The notes: generated from the letters alone by a model not told the origin. A stretch of DNA of 64,000 bases from Antilocapra americana (GCA_007570785.1 ML664161.1:46600745-46664744), one strand, 5' to 3'. Shown: positions 43,924-55,770, numbered from the stretch's first letter. Translations and numbers: made by a program.

Positions 43924-45137
43924 CGTTCTGGAAAAAGAGAATTGTGGTCCCAAGTGAGTCTGAGAGAGCATCTATGAAGTCATGAAAGTACCACATACCT
44001 ACATCTGGAAAGATCTACCTTCATTATTGATGCCTGAATGTTTGCCTTGTTTCAAATATAAGCTATTTGAAATAAATATAATTAAAAATATCTATATCAG
44101 TCTATAAAGTATATGTGGAAGAGAGAAAAACATGCTTTAAAAAGAGGTAGGTTCTGTATCCAGTATTATCAGGTAAAAGTCAGGAGAGGGCTTCTATGGA
44201 AAGGAATCTATGGGAATCTCTCACAACCATGGCTCTTCTCTTAATAGGTGTATATCTCTTCTGTGGAGAGAGATGATTCATCAGAATGTACAGTCTCATG
44301 AAAAATTCCTTACCAAAGTGTCATTTCCTGTGTTTTAGTTTTGTTTTCACTAACAGCTGTGGAAATTTATTTAGTTTTCTCATGTAGCTTTTCCCAGTGG
44401 GAAGAGACAGCATCAATGAGCAGTATATTTCTCACAGAAAATTGATAAATAAATAGACACTCTTGTAGAAATTAGTCTCTGGGGCTCAAAAAGTATGATA
44501 AATTTTTCTCAGGAGGAGTACACACAGCGGTGTACTCCTGTGAACCAAAGGTCTAGGCTTTGGACCTGAGAGAAGTGAAGGACCCATCAGGGACTGGCAG
44601 AACTCAGCAAGTGAGGTTATCTGAAAGAGCTCAGTGTGTGTCATAGCTGTCTTCACCTCACAGGCTCCTAGGAAGTCTTTTTCTTCCTTAGCATCTGCTT
44701 CAAAATCTGTTTTGAAGATTTGCCTTCTATACCTCTTTCTTCTTTATGGTCTGTGATATGTGGTACGTTTTTTATTCTGGCCACTTCTTTCATATTGGAC
44801 CACTTTTTCTTTCTCTTTTGCTAATGGAGACACACTCTCCCCACCTTCTCACAAGGATCAAAACTATGGCCACTCAAAGCAACTCTACCTGAATTCTAGA
44901 GCGGCGTCTCTCTCACGTCTTGTCTTCCTCAGATGTCTCAAGACTCAGCACAGGACTCCAGGCAATGTAGCCCCAAGAAGGTATCGTTAACATCCTCTTG
45001 CTGTATTTTTTGAGGGCTCACTTCAGTTTTCTAGAAATTAGTGAAGTCTCATGAGAGCTCAGATAATATGAGCCTATTTCTTTGAAACTTAAATCCTGTC
45101 AAAATGAGCAACCCTTGAAGTGTCGAGTTTAGTAGGT
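43924..45137. other. No recognised repeat or gene
   Basis: About 1.2 kb. Contains the perfect inverted repeat listed separately at 44514-44539. No convincing reading frame. Confidence 0.45.
44514..44539. repeat. Perfect 10-base inverted repeat, 6-base loop
   Basis: AGGAGTACAC (44514-44523) and GTGTACTCCT (44530-44539) flank ACAGCG. The arms are exact complements. No neighbouring gene gives it a role, and it could be chance. Confidence 0.9.
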
Positions 45138-45600
45138 ATATGGGCTTCCTAGGGCTGTCATAACAACAACAAAAAACACAAACAGAAGGACTTAAACAAA
45201 CAGAAATGCATTGTCTTACAGTTCTAGAAATGAGAAATCTGAAGTCAGTGTGCCAGGAGGGCCATGATCCCCACAGAGGCTCTAGGGAAGAACCATTCCT
45301 GTCTCCTCTTAGCTTGTGGTGGTGGCTGTCAGTTGCTGGCATTTCTCAGCTTGCAGCTACAGTACATCGGTCTTTGTTTTTATTATTGCATGGTATTCTC
45401 CCTTTGTGTCCCCATGTTTCCATGTCTGTTCCCCTCTTCTTATAAAGACAACAGTCATTTGGGATTAGGGCCCACCTTAATGACCTCAACCTGATTGAAT
45501 CTGCAAGGACCTTATTTGCAAATAAGATTTTATCCCCAGGTACCAGGGGAATGACTTTATCAAAGCTTCCTTGGGAGACACAATTCAACCCCTAACATTT
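45138..45600 (+). repeat. Old mammalian interspersed repeat, family unresolved
   Basis: Highly characteristic blocks: GGGCTTCCTAGGGCTGTCAT AACAAC, CATTGTCTTACAGTTCTAGA, TTGGGATTAGGGCCCACCTT AATGACC, TTATTTGCAAATAAGATTTT and ACACAATTCAACCCCTAACA. I know this as a common dispersed eutherian repeat but cannot fix its family name. A related element may lie at 61.4 kb. Confidence 0.65.
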
Positions 45601-47189
45601 GGTGTGGAGAACAGACTTCAGATCTAGAGGAAGTGATAAGAAAACATTCCATCATTATCTTGACAGGAAGATATGGACATGGCTCCTCTGACTGTACGAG
45701 TTCTCACACATCCCCCCTTTTCTCAAGGAGGACTCTTCCTCTTAACATTAAAGTTTCATACCATTATTTCACTGGGATATCAAGACATAACACATAAACT
45801 CCCTGACTAGACAAATAAACATTTATTGATTGACTTTTGAGCCCCAGAAGCTAAGGATCTTGAATAAAACAATACAGTTGGAAGAATACTTGCTGACACA
45901 TTTTTTTTCCTGCACCAGTGGAGGTGAAAATTCTATGATTTGGAGAGAAAGGGAGGAGCTTTTGAGGAGTATAATAGAAATAGTGAAACTGAAGGAATAA
46001 AAACAATAGAAGGAATTGCTGGGATGGATCTCTGAGAGAAGACCCTACCTTTGCCTCCTTGAGTTAGAGAGATCAATAAGATTCTTTTACAGATTTAGGA
46101 TATGAGAACAGGAGAAAAGGAACCCTGTTCTGACTTGTTATCTTGGGCATGGCAGTGTCACAGACATTCTTCTGCATTATTATAATGTCAAATTTCTATG
46201 AAAGAGAGCTTCATAGAGTACTGAACAGAGAGGTCCTGAGACAGCCTCAGGGTGGGGGTGGGTCAGCAATATTTTTTGTAAATCTGGGAAGAGGGTGAAG
46301 GACAGGTGAGAGGGTGGGCAGACTTAGGAAGGATGACTGAGCAGCTGAATATCAGAGGGAAGGTGGGTGACCCTGCAGTTGTTGATGTTAAGAACGTAGC
46401 GATGGTGGAGGTGACAGTATGATAGTAACAGCTCCCAGAGACAAGACAACTCTCCCGACCAGACAGCTTAAGTCCATGAGGTTCAGAGAAGAAAATGAAA
46501 CTTCATGGGAAAGAGCAAAGGAGGAGACCTTATGATGGGGAGTTCATGCCAAACTACCCAAGATTGCCTTTTCACTACCTGATGGAAAGAGGTCTTAACA
46601 CAGAAACTAAGTTCACTTATAGACAAATAAAGTTACCTCCTTATTTTGCCTCCTGAGTCTGTGGTCTGAAATGGCATACCTACTACAACATCTTTGTAGT
46701 AAACAGATCAGTAAGTACGTATCTTACTCATCTTTACTGGAAAAAAGTAAACATTTCTTTCCAGTAAACAGATGAACTCCAAGGCACTCTGCAAAGAACA
46801 TACCTGAAGATTAGACAATAATCCCCCAGGAGGACGGAGTCAGTGTTTATGTTATGATTTTATCTTTAGTATCTAACATGAGGTGCCCTGATGGAGGGCA
46901 TAATTGCTAAATAGCGAAGGAGTGATTCACTGTTCTTTAGGTCCAGAGAAATCCTATGGCATGGTAAAATGAAACATCACATATAGGAGAGCATGTAAGG
47001 TACGGACAAATGAAACTAGTGATTACCATTTTCCTTCTGGCAAAAGTAGCCAAGCCTGGAGTTTTGTTAACACTGGTTCAAAGAATAATAAAATGCCTTG
47101 AGCTCTGTCTCACATATATTACAGTAATAATTTCATGTCTCTTTAACTTCTAACTACCTAGTTGTTAGAGATAATAGATTAATAACTAG
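45601..47189. other. No recognisable feature
   Basis: About 1.6 kb. A purine-rich stretch (GGGTGGGGGTGGGTC and further AGAGGGTG blocks) lies at about 46250-46330. No repeat family or gene identified. Confidence 0.45.
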
Positions 47190-47405
47190 CATTTAGGATA
47201 AACACAAGTTTGCTAAACTCAGCTCTTTGTGTACTTTATCTTATTTAAGAGCCACAGTAATTCTATGAGGTAGTAACTACTCATTCTCATTTTGCAGGTA
47301 AGAAAAGGAGCCTGAGAGAGGATAGGTAGCTGACTTCTACAGCTGGCTCATGCTGGGACACAAAATCTGGGTTTGCTTTTCGCCATTATACTATATTGCC
47401 TCCAG
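47190..47405 (-). repeat. MIR SINE, diverged
   Basis: The plus strand shows a MIR reverse complement: AACTAGCATTTAGGATAAAC, TCTATGAGGTAGTAACTACT, CATTTTGCAGGTAAGAAAAG and ACTATATTGCCTCC. Confidence 0.6.
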
Positions 47406-48444
47406 GCAATGGAAAATGTATTTGAAAGCCATTTGTGTTTTAGGTTTTTAATATCAAGTATCATGTTTTAAAAATACCGTGACATCCACCTGCTTTAGTA
47501 GTTGTGGCCACCCTCTCTTTTCCAGCCTCTCTCTACGGCAGAGAGGTTAGAACAATCCTGCCAAGGAGATAGCTTCAGACCAGTGAGTTGACTGAAGCCG
47601 TTTAAGGCACAGAGGAAAACTGCCAGGATGGGACACTGACATCCATCTCTGATTGTCCTTCTCCGGTGATTGCAGGGCTGGGTCTTGGTGACCATATTTG
47701 GGCTACAGCAACTGCTGAAGAAATCATATCCATTCTTGTGCACTCCCTGGGTCACACTAGCAGCTTAGGGGAAGTATGAAGCAAACATGCCTTTTAGCTC
47801 GTTTTCAGTTCTAGGGCTGTTGGGGCAGTGGGTCCAGTGGTGTGCCTGTCTCCATTTCATCCTTATCACACCTTGTTTCAGGTGCCAGTAGACACTGAAT
47901 TTCTAGTTTGCCGAAATAGATGGAATATCATCTCAGAATACAACTTCATGCAGTATTTATACCCTCTTTTCCTTCCTGGCTCAAAATAGGACTTTAAAAT
48001 TGCCTATTGCATTGTTTTCAACTTCGCCTTGTGAGATTCCCTACCACTTTCCCAATGATATACAATTCTCAGCAGTGCTATAGCTACGTATGTTTGTCAA
48101 ACTTGCTTTTCCTCCTCCATTAGCATGATTCTCTCTATTCCAACTCCGGCCTGCTGAAGTGACCACTTTCTTTCTGAGCTCTTTCTTCCATGTCTTTTCT
48201 GAGGGATAAAGGCATGTTCCTGTGGTGAGAATTTTGTTGGTCAACTAAAAACCTTCTCTGACTGTGATGCTGATGCTTTGTGACTTAGCAGCCAATAGTG
48301 CAGCCAAGTTTGGGGTTCCTCCACACATTGCAGTTTCCTCCTTCCAAATCTTAGTGCTGGCTGTCTTTGCCAGAGATGGTCTGTCTTACCAACCTGCCCC
48401 AGCCCTTTCTTAAACAGTCTCTCCTGCTCACAGTATAGCTATAG
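47406..48444. other. No recognisable feature
   Basis: About 1 kb without a repeat I recognise. An 86-codon minus-strand frame (47755-47495) has no recognisable domain. Confidence 0.45.
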
Positions 48445-48650
48445 TCCAGGAGTCAGCACACTATAGCCTGTAGAACAGATCTCGGCCAACATCTATTTTA
48501 GTAAATACACTTTTATGGGGCATAGCCACACCCATTTTCTGTGCTACAACAGCAGAGTTGAGTAGTTTTATAGAGAATAAATGGTTCCCAAAACCTAGAA
48601 TATTTACTCTATGACCTTTCACAGAAAAAAATTACCAACTCTTCTGTAGG
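48445..48650 (-). repeat. hAT-Charlie-type non-autonomous DNA transposon, diverged
   Basis: CCAGGAGTCAGCACACTATA, GATCTCGGCCAACATCTATT, GGGGCATAGCCACACCCATT, ACAGCAGAGTTGAGTAGTTT and GAAAAAAATTACCAACTC match, in reverse order, a common eutherian MER-type DNA transposon ('gtcagcaaactttttctgtaaag' terminus). Exact family not certain. Confidence 0.6.
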
Positions 48651-48654
48651 CTAT

Positions 48655-48706
48655 TTTGTTCAGTCACTCAGTTGTCTTTGACTCTGTGATCCCAGGAGCT
48701 GCAACA
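48655..48706 (-). mobile_element. Bov-tA SINE tail fragment
   Basis: Short decayed copy of the SINE 3' end (TTGTTCAGTCACTCAGTTGT, GACTCTGTGATCCC). Everything upstream is lost. Confidence 0.7.
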
Positions 48707-49151
48707 TGCCAATGACATTATTGTATATTATTTCTATAACCTCAATGGCCAACACTCAGTGTACAAAGAGAATCAACCTGGAAGCTTGTCTCCTCCATTC
48801 AGATTCTCTCTGCAAGAAATCTGTGATGATAATAGTCAAGGAAATTAGGAAGTCGGTCCATGTCAAGATTGAAGAATGAAGCTAATCTGCTGAGAGAAAA
48901 AATTAGATTTTTCTTCCCAGAGGAAGCAAAAATGTTGGAAATAACAGCTGTGCTGGCTCCTACTGACTTTCTTGTTCCTGGTTCTAGTCTCTTACAAGGC
49001 CCAGCTGTATATTTTGACCTTGGATTTCAGGAGATAACCTTGTATGCTTTCAATAAATTTCCCTTTTCTCTTAAGCTCATTTTGTGACCAAGTTAGTGAG
49101 TTTAGGCTTTAGGTATGCATAAGGTTTTCATTCAACATCCTTTCCTTCATA
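48707..49151. other. No recognisable feature
   Basis: Unassigned interval. The 75-codon frame at 48860-49087 looks like chance. Confidence 0.45.
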
Positions 49152-49291
49152 AGGGATTCCCTGGTGGCTCAGAGGTAAAGCCTCTGCCTGCAATGTGGGA
49201 GACCCAGGTTTGATCCCTGGGTCAGGAAGATCCCCTGGAGAAGGAAATGGCAATCCATTCCAGTACTCTTGCCTGGAAAATTCCATGGGCT
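49152..49291 (+). mobile_element. Bov-tA SINE, 3' end missing
   Basis: Good head (GGATTCCCTGGTGGCTCAGA), B-box and body down to TTGCCTGGAAAATTCCATGG GC, then abrupt loss of the remaining ~70-base tail. Retrotransposition truncates 5' ends, so a missing 3' end points to a later deletion or early termination on an internal site. Confidence 0.9.
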
Positions 49292-50574
49292 ACAATTGTT
49301 TCATCTTCCCTTGGCCACACAATTCTCCTCTTAAACATTCAAATCCGGTCCTAGCATATCTGACAACAACATTAATTGGAAATGGGAAACTGATTCCTGT
49401 GGGGGAAGGAATGATGCTAGTGGGAGAATAAGGTTAGGAAATGATCACTTTGTGATCATTTGGGACTTTTTCAAATTGTATGCAGAGGCATACAGAACAT
49501 TTCACTCTCTTTACTTTTGTGCTTTTGTGAAAGTTTAGATTGAAAATATTTTTTATTCATTTTGAAATAACATGGGCTTGCTTTTTTCCACAAAAGTTTT
49601 TGGCCTCACTAATCATGTGGTTATTTTTCCTTATTTTAGTACTATCTGGATTTTTAAAAATGTATTTCAAAAAATATAGGGAAGAGAAAATGTTTCTGAG
49701 CTTTTTGGAAGGCTTCTCCAAGAATCTAATTAGCATCGTAAACAGCTAAAATGTAGAATGATACTTTGATTGAGTCAGGTAGGTGTGTTGATTTCCTCTT
49801 GCCAATCCCCTTGTTTTAGCATTGACTTCATTAATTATTTTCTGGAATCTGGGTCTCATGAACTTTTAAAAAGTAGAGTAGAAAACAAGCAGATAATAAT
49901 GAACATGATCATTGTTTGGCACAGTTATCAAAATCCCTCTTAGGTTATTCTTTAAAAACTGGGTGTTGTTATCTTTTGTTCCTAGATGAAGGCAGACATA
50001 TGATGACGACACAGCCTGAGAAGAAAGTGATAGAGTTTAGGGGGCACAGCTCTTATTGATCTCTGGGCACTTTTGAACTTTTGTGGGATTTATAAAATTT
50101 ATAATTTTTCTTTGCTGTGACAGTGTATGTCCCTACTCTCCTAGAGCACTTTAAGTACAATTAATGATTTACTTAAAAGGTTTAAGGCAATATTTTATGG
50201 GTTGTTGGAAACATTAAACTTAATTTCAGAGAAGTCACACTGACTATATAAGGAAGCCTGAGGATTTTTGAATTGTATCCAATAGAATAATTTTTGATGC
50301 AAAAATTATAACTAAAAATGATAAAATTAATGACTAAAAATGATAAAACTCTTATGCCCATAACATTTAAAATTTTCAAGAAATTTGAGGTTCTACAAAT
50401 CTATTCAACAGATTATATCTGTATTTATTAGTTTGCTTGGACTTCTCTTTATGCTTAGTATTTTAGGTAACATTTCAAAGGTGTTTCTATGCCTTATATT
50501 GTATACTGAATTAATTTTATCTCTTTAACAAATATAAGTTCTTTCTCTGTGTAAGACACAGTGATATATAAGTA
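49292..50574. other. No recognised repeat or gene
   Basis: About 1.3 kb of A+T-rich DNA. Contains the short palindrome at 49439-49461. Confidence 0.45.
49439..49461. repeat. Perfect 10-base inverted repeat, 3-base loop
   Basis: AAATGATCAC (49439-49448) and GTGATCATTT (49452-49461) around TTT. The arms are exact complements. No functional context visible. Confidence 0.9.
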
Positions 50575-50770
50575 TTTTAAAAAGATAGCTCATTTATACC
50601 CCATGGCCATATGAGGTGAGTGTTATTATCTCTGTATACGGTTGGGGAAACAGAGGCACAGATTGATTCAAGTAGCCTGCCTAAAGTCACACACTCAGCA
50701 AAGTGCATAATCAGGATTTGATCTAAAATTATCCAGTTCCAGAACTGATATTTATAACCACTCCTGTGTA
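50575..50770 (-). repeat. MIR SINE, diverged
   Basis: Reverse-complement MIR pattern: GAGGTGAGTGTTATTATCTC, GGGGAAACAGAGGCACAGAT and AGTCACACACTCAGCAAAGT. Confidence 0.68.
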
Positions 50771-52364
50771 TTAAATGTTAACGTTCACTTCATTGTGTAT
50801 AGAGATACAAATTTTACTCCTCAGGAAGTTACCTCTCACAATACTTGTTCTGTAGAGTTGGACATAGGATCTCTTGAAACATGTCAAAAAATACACTTGT
50901 AAATCAGTGAGCATTCTTGCTCAGATTCAGTCATCAAATATTTCAAACCACGCCACTCTGTCCAGGGCATAGCAAGGGAAGAAACTGGGTGACAAAATCA
51001 TTGCCAAAGTCAATGTCCATTTGAAACACAGGGCAATGCCAAATTTCTTCTGTTTGGAGGCTTAGATTGAGGTTAGGACAAAATGATCGATGAGCAGTCC
51101 TCTATTTGAAACTACTTCTCTGGGCCTGAAAAGAGGTAGATTTGCTTCAATCATCCCAATTGTCTTGTATTATTACAATAGGTTCAAGTTGTCATATGAG
51201 TTAAAGGTAACTGTGCTCAAGATTTTAAAGAAAAAGTTTGTTTCTGAGAATTTTCTTTCTTGGCCAGCAACAGAAATTGCTTTGTTTCATTCATTTTTTT
51301 TCACTATTATAAATTTAAAAGATTATTTGGCTTAAGTTGGAATTGAGCATACTATTTCCTATTTACCTTTTCCCAAGAAAAACACAGATACTGAAATAAT
51401 CTCATACTTTTCTTTTTATCTTCTTTTTCTTCCTTCTCTTTATATTGAACTCCTTTCAACATTAGGAATAACAAGATGGTTTAGGTCTTAATGCCTGCCT
51501 CAGAGTCTCACAGGAGAGAGAGACATCAAAACAAAAAATTATAAATCAATGAAATGAGCATCATAATGGGAATATGCCAGAGTGTATTTCAGAGACAAGC
51601 CCCTTAACACAATGCCAGGAATCCATATTAAAGAAATGACCATAAAATATAGAAGCTGGTAGGAGACAAAAGAAGAACAGAGAGGGAAGACATCACCAAT
51701 GTCTGAAATCAGAGAGAACCCAGGAGTGTGGTGGAGCAGGTATCACTCTCAAGATCCTGAAGTGATCCAAAAGAAAGCAACAATTACGAGTAAGTGGAGG
51801 AAAAGAGTGTGGAAGATCAGTTTCAATTCTGTTATAATGAGTCTTGCTAACACAGGATCCTTTTTTTTTTGTATCCTTCTAAAGGAGCAGGGGTGATAAG
51901 GCTTACTCTCACAGAACTTCTGTTTGCTCTAAGGATACTGGGTTGTATGGGATACCGAAGGAATCAGAGGGGAGGGTAATTCATTCTACCTCCAGGGACT
52001 GAGGAAATGTTGAAAAGAGAGTTCATTGCTTGAGATTGGCATCATAGACTGATAAATAGCAGTTCGCCAGGAAGAGGGGTGGAGGTAGAGGTAGAAAAGG
52101 GAAAATTATAGAAGCAAAAGAAGGCTTGGGAAATTTGAAAAAGGTTATCCAATCCTGTTCACTGTGGTTGAAATGTAGAACCTACATCAGACTGTTGTTT
52201 TGATCTGCCTCTTATTGCCTCTTTCACCTACTCCATAGTGTCTTGAATTTCTGGTGGGGCTATCATTCCTAGCACTCCCCTAATTCCCCATGGGAACTCA
52301 TCAATGATGCAGGATAGCTAATCATAATTCCTTTGCCTCTGGCCACAATGATTCCTGTAGCAAT
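50771..52364. other. No recognisable feature
   Basis: About 1.6 kb. T-rich/pyrimidine tracts near 51410-51440 and a T-run at about 51860-51870. The sequence at 51490-51900 might be another scrap of an old dispersed repeat, but this is not secure. Confidence 0.42.
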
Positions 52365-52515
52365 GCTTGGATATCAGAGTCTGCTAGAAAATTCTGGTCC
52401 CACCATTTCTTACCACAGTCATCTTGGGCAAGTCACTCTTTCTGTGCTTCATTTCCCCATCTCCAAAATGGGGTTAATGATAGGGCTTTTGTGAAGACCA
52501 AATCACTTAATATAT
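52365..52515 (+). repeat. MIR SINE, cut by BovB insertion
   Basis: CTTGGGCAAGTCACTCTTTC TGTGCTTCATTTCCCCATCT CCAAAATGGG in three consecutive blocks is a clear MIR core. The 3' part ends where the BovB begins. Confidence 0.75.
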
Positions 52516-52670
52516 ATATATCCAGTTCAGTTCAGTTGCTCAGTTGTGTCTGACTCTTTGTGACTCCATGAACTGCAGAATGCCAGGCCTCCCTGTTCAT
52601 CACTAACCTGGAGCCCACCCAAACCCATGTCCATTGAGTCAGTGATGCCATCCAACCACCTCATCCTCTG

Positions 52671-53653
52671 TCATCCCCTTTTCCTCCTGAGCTCAATCTT
52701 TCCCAGCATGAGAATCTTTTCAAATGAGTGAGCTCTTCGCATCAGGTGGCCAAAGTATTGGAGTTTCAGCTTCAGTATCAGTCCTACTAATGAACACCCA
52801 GGACTGATCTCCTTTAGTCTGGACTGGTTGGATATCCTTGCAGTCAAAGGAACTCTCAAGACTCTTCTCCAACACCACAGTTCAGAAGCATCAATTCTTC
52901 TGTGATCAACTTTCTTGATAGTCCACTCTCACATCCATACATGACCACTAGAAAAACCATAGCCTTGACTAGACAGACCTTTGTTGACAAAGTAATGTCT
53001 CTGCTTCTCAGCATGCTGTCTAGGTTGGTCATAACCTTCCTTCCAAGGAGTAAGTGTCTTTTACTTTCATGGATGCAATCACCATCTGCAGTGACTTTAG
53101 AGCTCAGAAAACTAAAGTCAGCCACTGTTTGCACTGTTTCCCCATCTATTTGCCATGAAGTGATGGGACCAGATGCCATGATCTTAGTTTTCTGAATGTT
53201 GAACTTTAAGCTAACCTTCTCGCTCTCCTCTTTCACGTTCATCAAGAGGCTCTTTAGTTCATCTTCGCTTTCTACCATAAGGGTGGTGTCATCTGCATAT
53301 CTGTGGTTATTGATAGTTCTCCCAGCAATCTTGATTCCAGCTTGTGCTTCTTGCAGCCCAGCATTTCTCATGGTGTACTCTGCATATAAGTTAAATAAGC
53401 AGAGTGACAATATAAAGCCTTGACATACTCCTTTTCCTATTTGGAACCAGTCTGTTGTTTCTTGTCCAGTTCTAACTGTTGCTTCCTGACCTGCATACAG
53501 GTTTATCAAGAGGCAGGTCAGGTGGTCTGGTATTCTCATTTCTTTCAAAATTTTCCACAGTTTATTGTGATCCACACAGTCAAAGGCTTTGACATAGTCA
53601 ATAAAGCAGAAATAGATGTTTTTCTGGAACAATCTTGCTTTCCTATGATCCAT
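52671..53653 (-). pseudogene. BovB reverse transcriptase, core and C-terminal part
   Basis: Largest BovB frame (265 codons, 53653-52856). It holds RT motif A as FIDYVKAFDCVDHNKLWKIL, VCQGFILSLCLFNLYAEYTM (motif B region, with changes from the usual RQGCILSPCLFN), the intact catalytic YADD at 53288-53299, and NIQKTKIMASGP. It then shifts frame near 52856 into the C-terminal piece (TARISNQSRLKEISPGCSLV). Catalytic aspartates are kept, but the frameshift and other changes make it non-functional. Confidence 0.92.
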
Positions 53654-54078
53654 TGGAGGTTGGCAATTTGATCTCTGGTTCCTCTGCCTTTTCTAAAACC
53701 AGCTTGAACATCTGGAAGTTCATGGTTCACATATTGCTGAAGCCTGGCTTGGTGAATTTTCAGCATTACTCTACTAGCATGTGTGATGACTGCAACTGTG
53801 TTGTAGTTTGAGCATTCTTTGGCATTGCCTTTATTTGGGATTAGAATGAAAACTGATCTTTTCCAGTCCTGTGGCCACTGATGAGTTTTCCAAATTTGCT
53901 GGCATATTGAGTGCAGCACTTTCACAGCATCGTCTTTCAAGATCTGAAATAGCTCAATAGGAATTCCATCACCTCCACTAGATTTGTTTGTAGTGATGCT
54001 TCCTATGGCCCACTTGACTTCACATTCCAGGATGTGTGGTTCTAGGTGAAGGATCACCATTGTGATTATCTGAGTCAT
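53545..54078 (-). pseudogene. BovB reverse transcriptase, N-terminal (fingers) part
   Basis: 177-codon frame with SGGDGIPIELFQILKDDAVK, HQWPQDWKRSVFILIPNKGN, CSNYNTVAVITHASRVMLKI and ELPDVQAGFRKGRGTRDQIA, i.e. the RT region preceding motif A. A frame change near 53640-53680 separates it from the RT core (KQDCSRKTSI here against the RLFQKNIYF frame). Confidence 0.9.
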
Positions 54079-54700
54079 GAAGATTTTTTTTATTTTTGTA
54101 CAGTTCTATGTATTCTTGCCACCTCTTCTTAATATCTTCTGCTTCTGTTCGGTCCCTACCATTTCTGTCGTTTATTGAGCCCATCGTTGCATGAAATGTT
54201 TCCTTGATATCTCTACTTTTCTTGAAGAAATCTCTAGTCTTTCCATTATGTTGTTTTCCTCTATTTCTTTGCATTGATCCTTGAGGAAGGCTTTCTTATC
54301 TCTCCTTGCTATTCTTTGGAATTCTGCATTCAAATAGGTATATCTTTCCTTCTCTCCTTTGCTTTTTGCTTCCTTTCTTTTCACAGCTATTTGTAAGGCC
54401 TCCTCAGACAGCCATTTTGCTCTTCTGCATTTCTTTTTCTTGGGGATGGTATTGATTCCTGTCTCCTGTACAATGTCATGAACCTCCATCCATACTTCAT
54501 CAGGTACACTCTCTATCAGATCTAGTCCCTTAAATCTATCTCTCACTTCCACTGTATAATCTGAAGCGGTTTGATTTAGGTCATACTTGATTGGTCTAGT
54601 GATTTTCTCCACTTTTCTCAATTTCAGTCTGAATTTGGCAATAAGGAGTTCATGATCTGAGCCACAGTCAGCTCCTGGTCTTGTTTTTTTCTGACTGTAT
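54020..54700 (-). pseudogene. BovB EN C-terminus and EN-RT linker
   Basis: Two overlapping frames (54621-54172 and 54274-54020). Upstream, the reverse strand encodes the final endonuclease motif GSDHELLI at about 54640-54670. Then comes the basic linker with AKWLSEEALQIAVKRKEAKS and RIARRDKKAFLKDQCKEIEE, and GSINDRNGRDRTEAEDIKKR WQEY in the second frame. The shift near 54180-54270 breaks the protein. Confidence 0.88.
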
Positions 54701-54752
54701 AGAGCTTCTCCATCGTTGGCTGCAAAGAATTATAATCAACCTGATTTCGGTG

Positions 54753-54959
54753 TCAACCATCTGGTGATGTCCATGTGTAGAGTCTTCTCTTGTGTTGTTG
54801 GAAGAGGATGTTTGCTATGACCAGTGCATTCTCTTGGCAGAACTCTATTAGCCTTTGCCCTGCTTCATTCTGTACTCCAAGGCCAAATTTGCCTGTTACT
54901 CCAAGTGTTTCTTGACTTCCTACTTTTGCATTCCAGTCCCCTATAATGAAAAGGACATT
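54753..54959 (-). pseudogene. BovB endonuclease, middle part (3' of the L1 insertion)
   Basis: Encodes VLFIIGDWNAKVGSQETLGV, the RTE endonuclease GDWN motif (about 54918-54941), then FGLGVQNEAGQRLIEFCQEN and HKRRLYTWTSPDG. The frame is cut at its upstream side by the L1 inserted at 54960-55328. Confidence 0.9.
54948..54959 (+). repeat. Target-site duplication of the young L1, left copy
   Basis: GAAAAGGACATT, found again without mismatch at 55329-55340. It lies in BovB endonuclease coding sequence. Confidence 0.93.
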
Positions 54960-55328
54960 ATCCAGAGTGAAGTAAACCAGAAGCAAAAACAACAATACAG
55001 TATATTAACGCATATATATGGAATTTAGAAAGACGGTAACGAGAACCCAACATGCGAGACAGCAAAAGGAACGCAGATGTATAGAATAGACTCGTGGACT
55101 TTGTGGATGAGGGTAAGGGTGGGATGTTATGGGAGAAGGGCATTGAAGCATGTTAATTGTCATGTGTCTAATCAATCGCCAGCCCAGGATTGATGCTCGG
55201 GGCTGGTGCAGCGAGATTTCCCGGGGGGGAGGGAGGAGGGAGGGGGGTTCCGGAGGGGAAGCATATGTAAACCCATGGTGATATCATGACAATGTATGGC
55301 AAAAACAATAAAAAAAAAAAAAAGAAAA
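54960..55328 (+). mobile_element. Young L1, 5'-truncated, inserted in BovB
   Basis: Begins inside the end of ORF2 (ATCCAGAGTGAAGTAAACCA), runs through the 3' UTR (ATATATGGAATTTAGAAAGA, purine-rich tract, GACAATGTATGGCAAAAACA) and ends in an A-rich tail (about 55306-55328). A perfect 12-base TSD surrounds it. Insertion is antisense to BovB. Close similarity to 1-348 and 37515-37833 marks it as young. Confidence 0.96.
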
Positions 55329-55340
55329 GAAAAGGACATT
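55329..55340 (+). repeat. Target-site duplication of the young L1, right copy
   Basis: GAAAAGGACATT following the L1 A-tail. BovB sequence resumes here. Confidence 0.93.
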
Positions 55341-55770
55341 TTTTTGGGTGTTAGTTCTAAAAGATCTTTTAGGTCTTCATAGAACTGTTCAACTTCAGCT
55401 TCTTCAGTGTTACTGGTTGTGGCATAGACTTGGATTACCGTGATATTGAATGGTTTGCCTTGGAAAGGAACAGAGATTTTTCTGTCATTTTTGAGATTGC
55501 ATTTCAGACTCTTTTTTTGACTATGAGGGCTACTCCATTTCTCATAAGGGATTCCTGTCCACAGTAGTAGATATAATGGTCATCTGAGTTAAACTCAACC
55601 ATTCCAGTCCATCTTAGTTCACTGATTCCTAGAATGTCCATGTTCAGTCTTTTCATCTCCTGTTTAACCACTTCCAACTTGCCTTGATTCATGGACCTAA
55701 CATTCCAGGTTCCTATGCAATATTGCTCTTTATAGCTTTGAATTTTGCTTCCATCACCAGTCTCATCCAC
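55341..55770 (-). pseudogene. BovB endonuclease, N-terminal part
   Basis: The 88-codon frame (55770-55504) carries EQYCIGTWNVRSMNQGKLEV (start of the RTE AP-like endonuclease), DILGISELRWTG (catalytic Glu) and YYCGQESLMRNGVALIVKKR. It stops where the frame shifts near 55504. The remaining EN sequence up to the L1 is recognisable on the same strand but in another frame. Confidence 0.9.
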
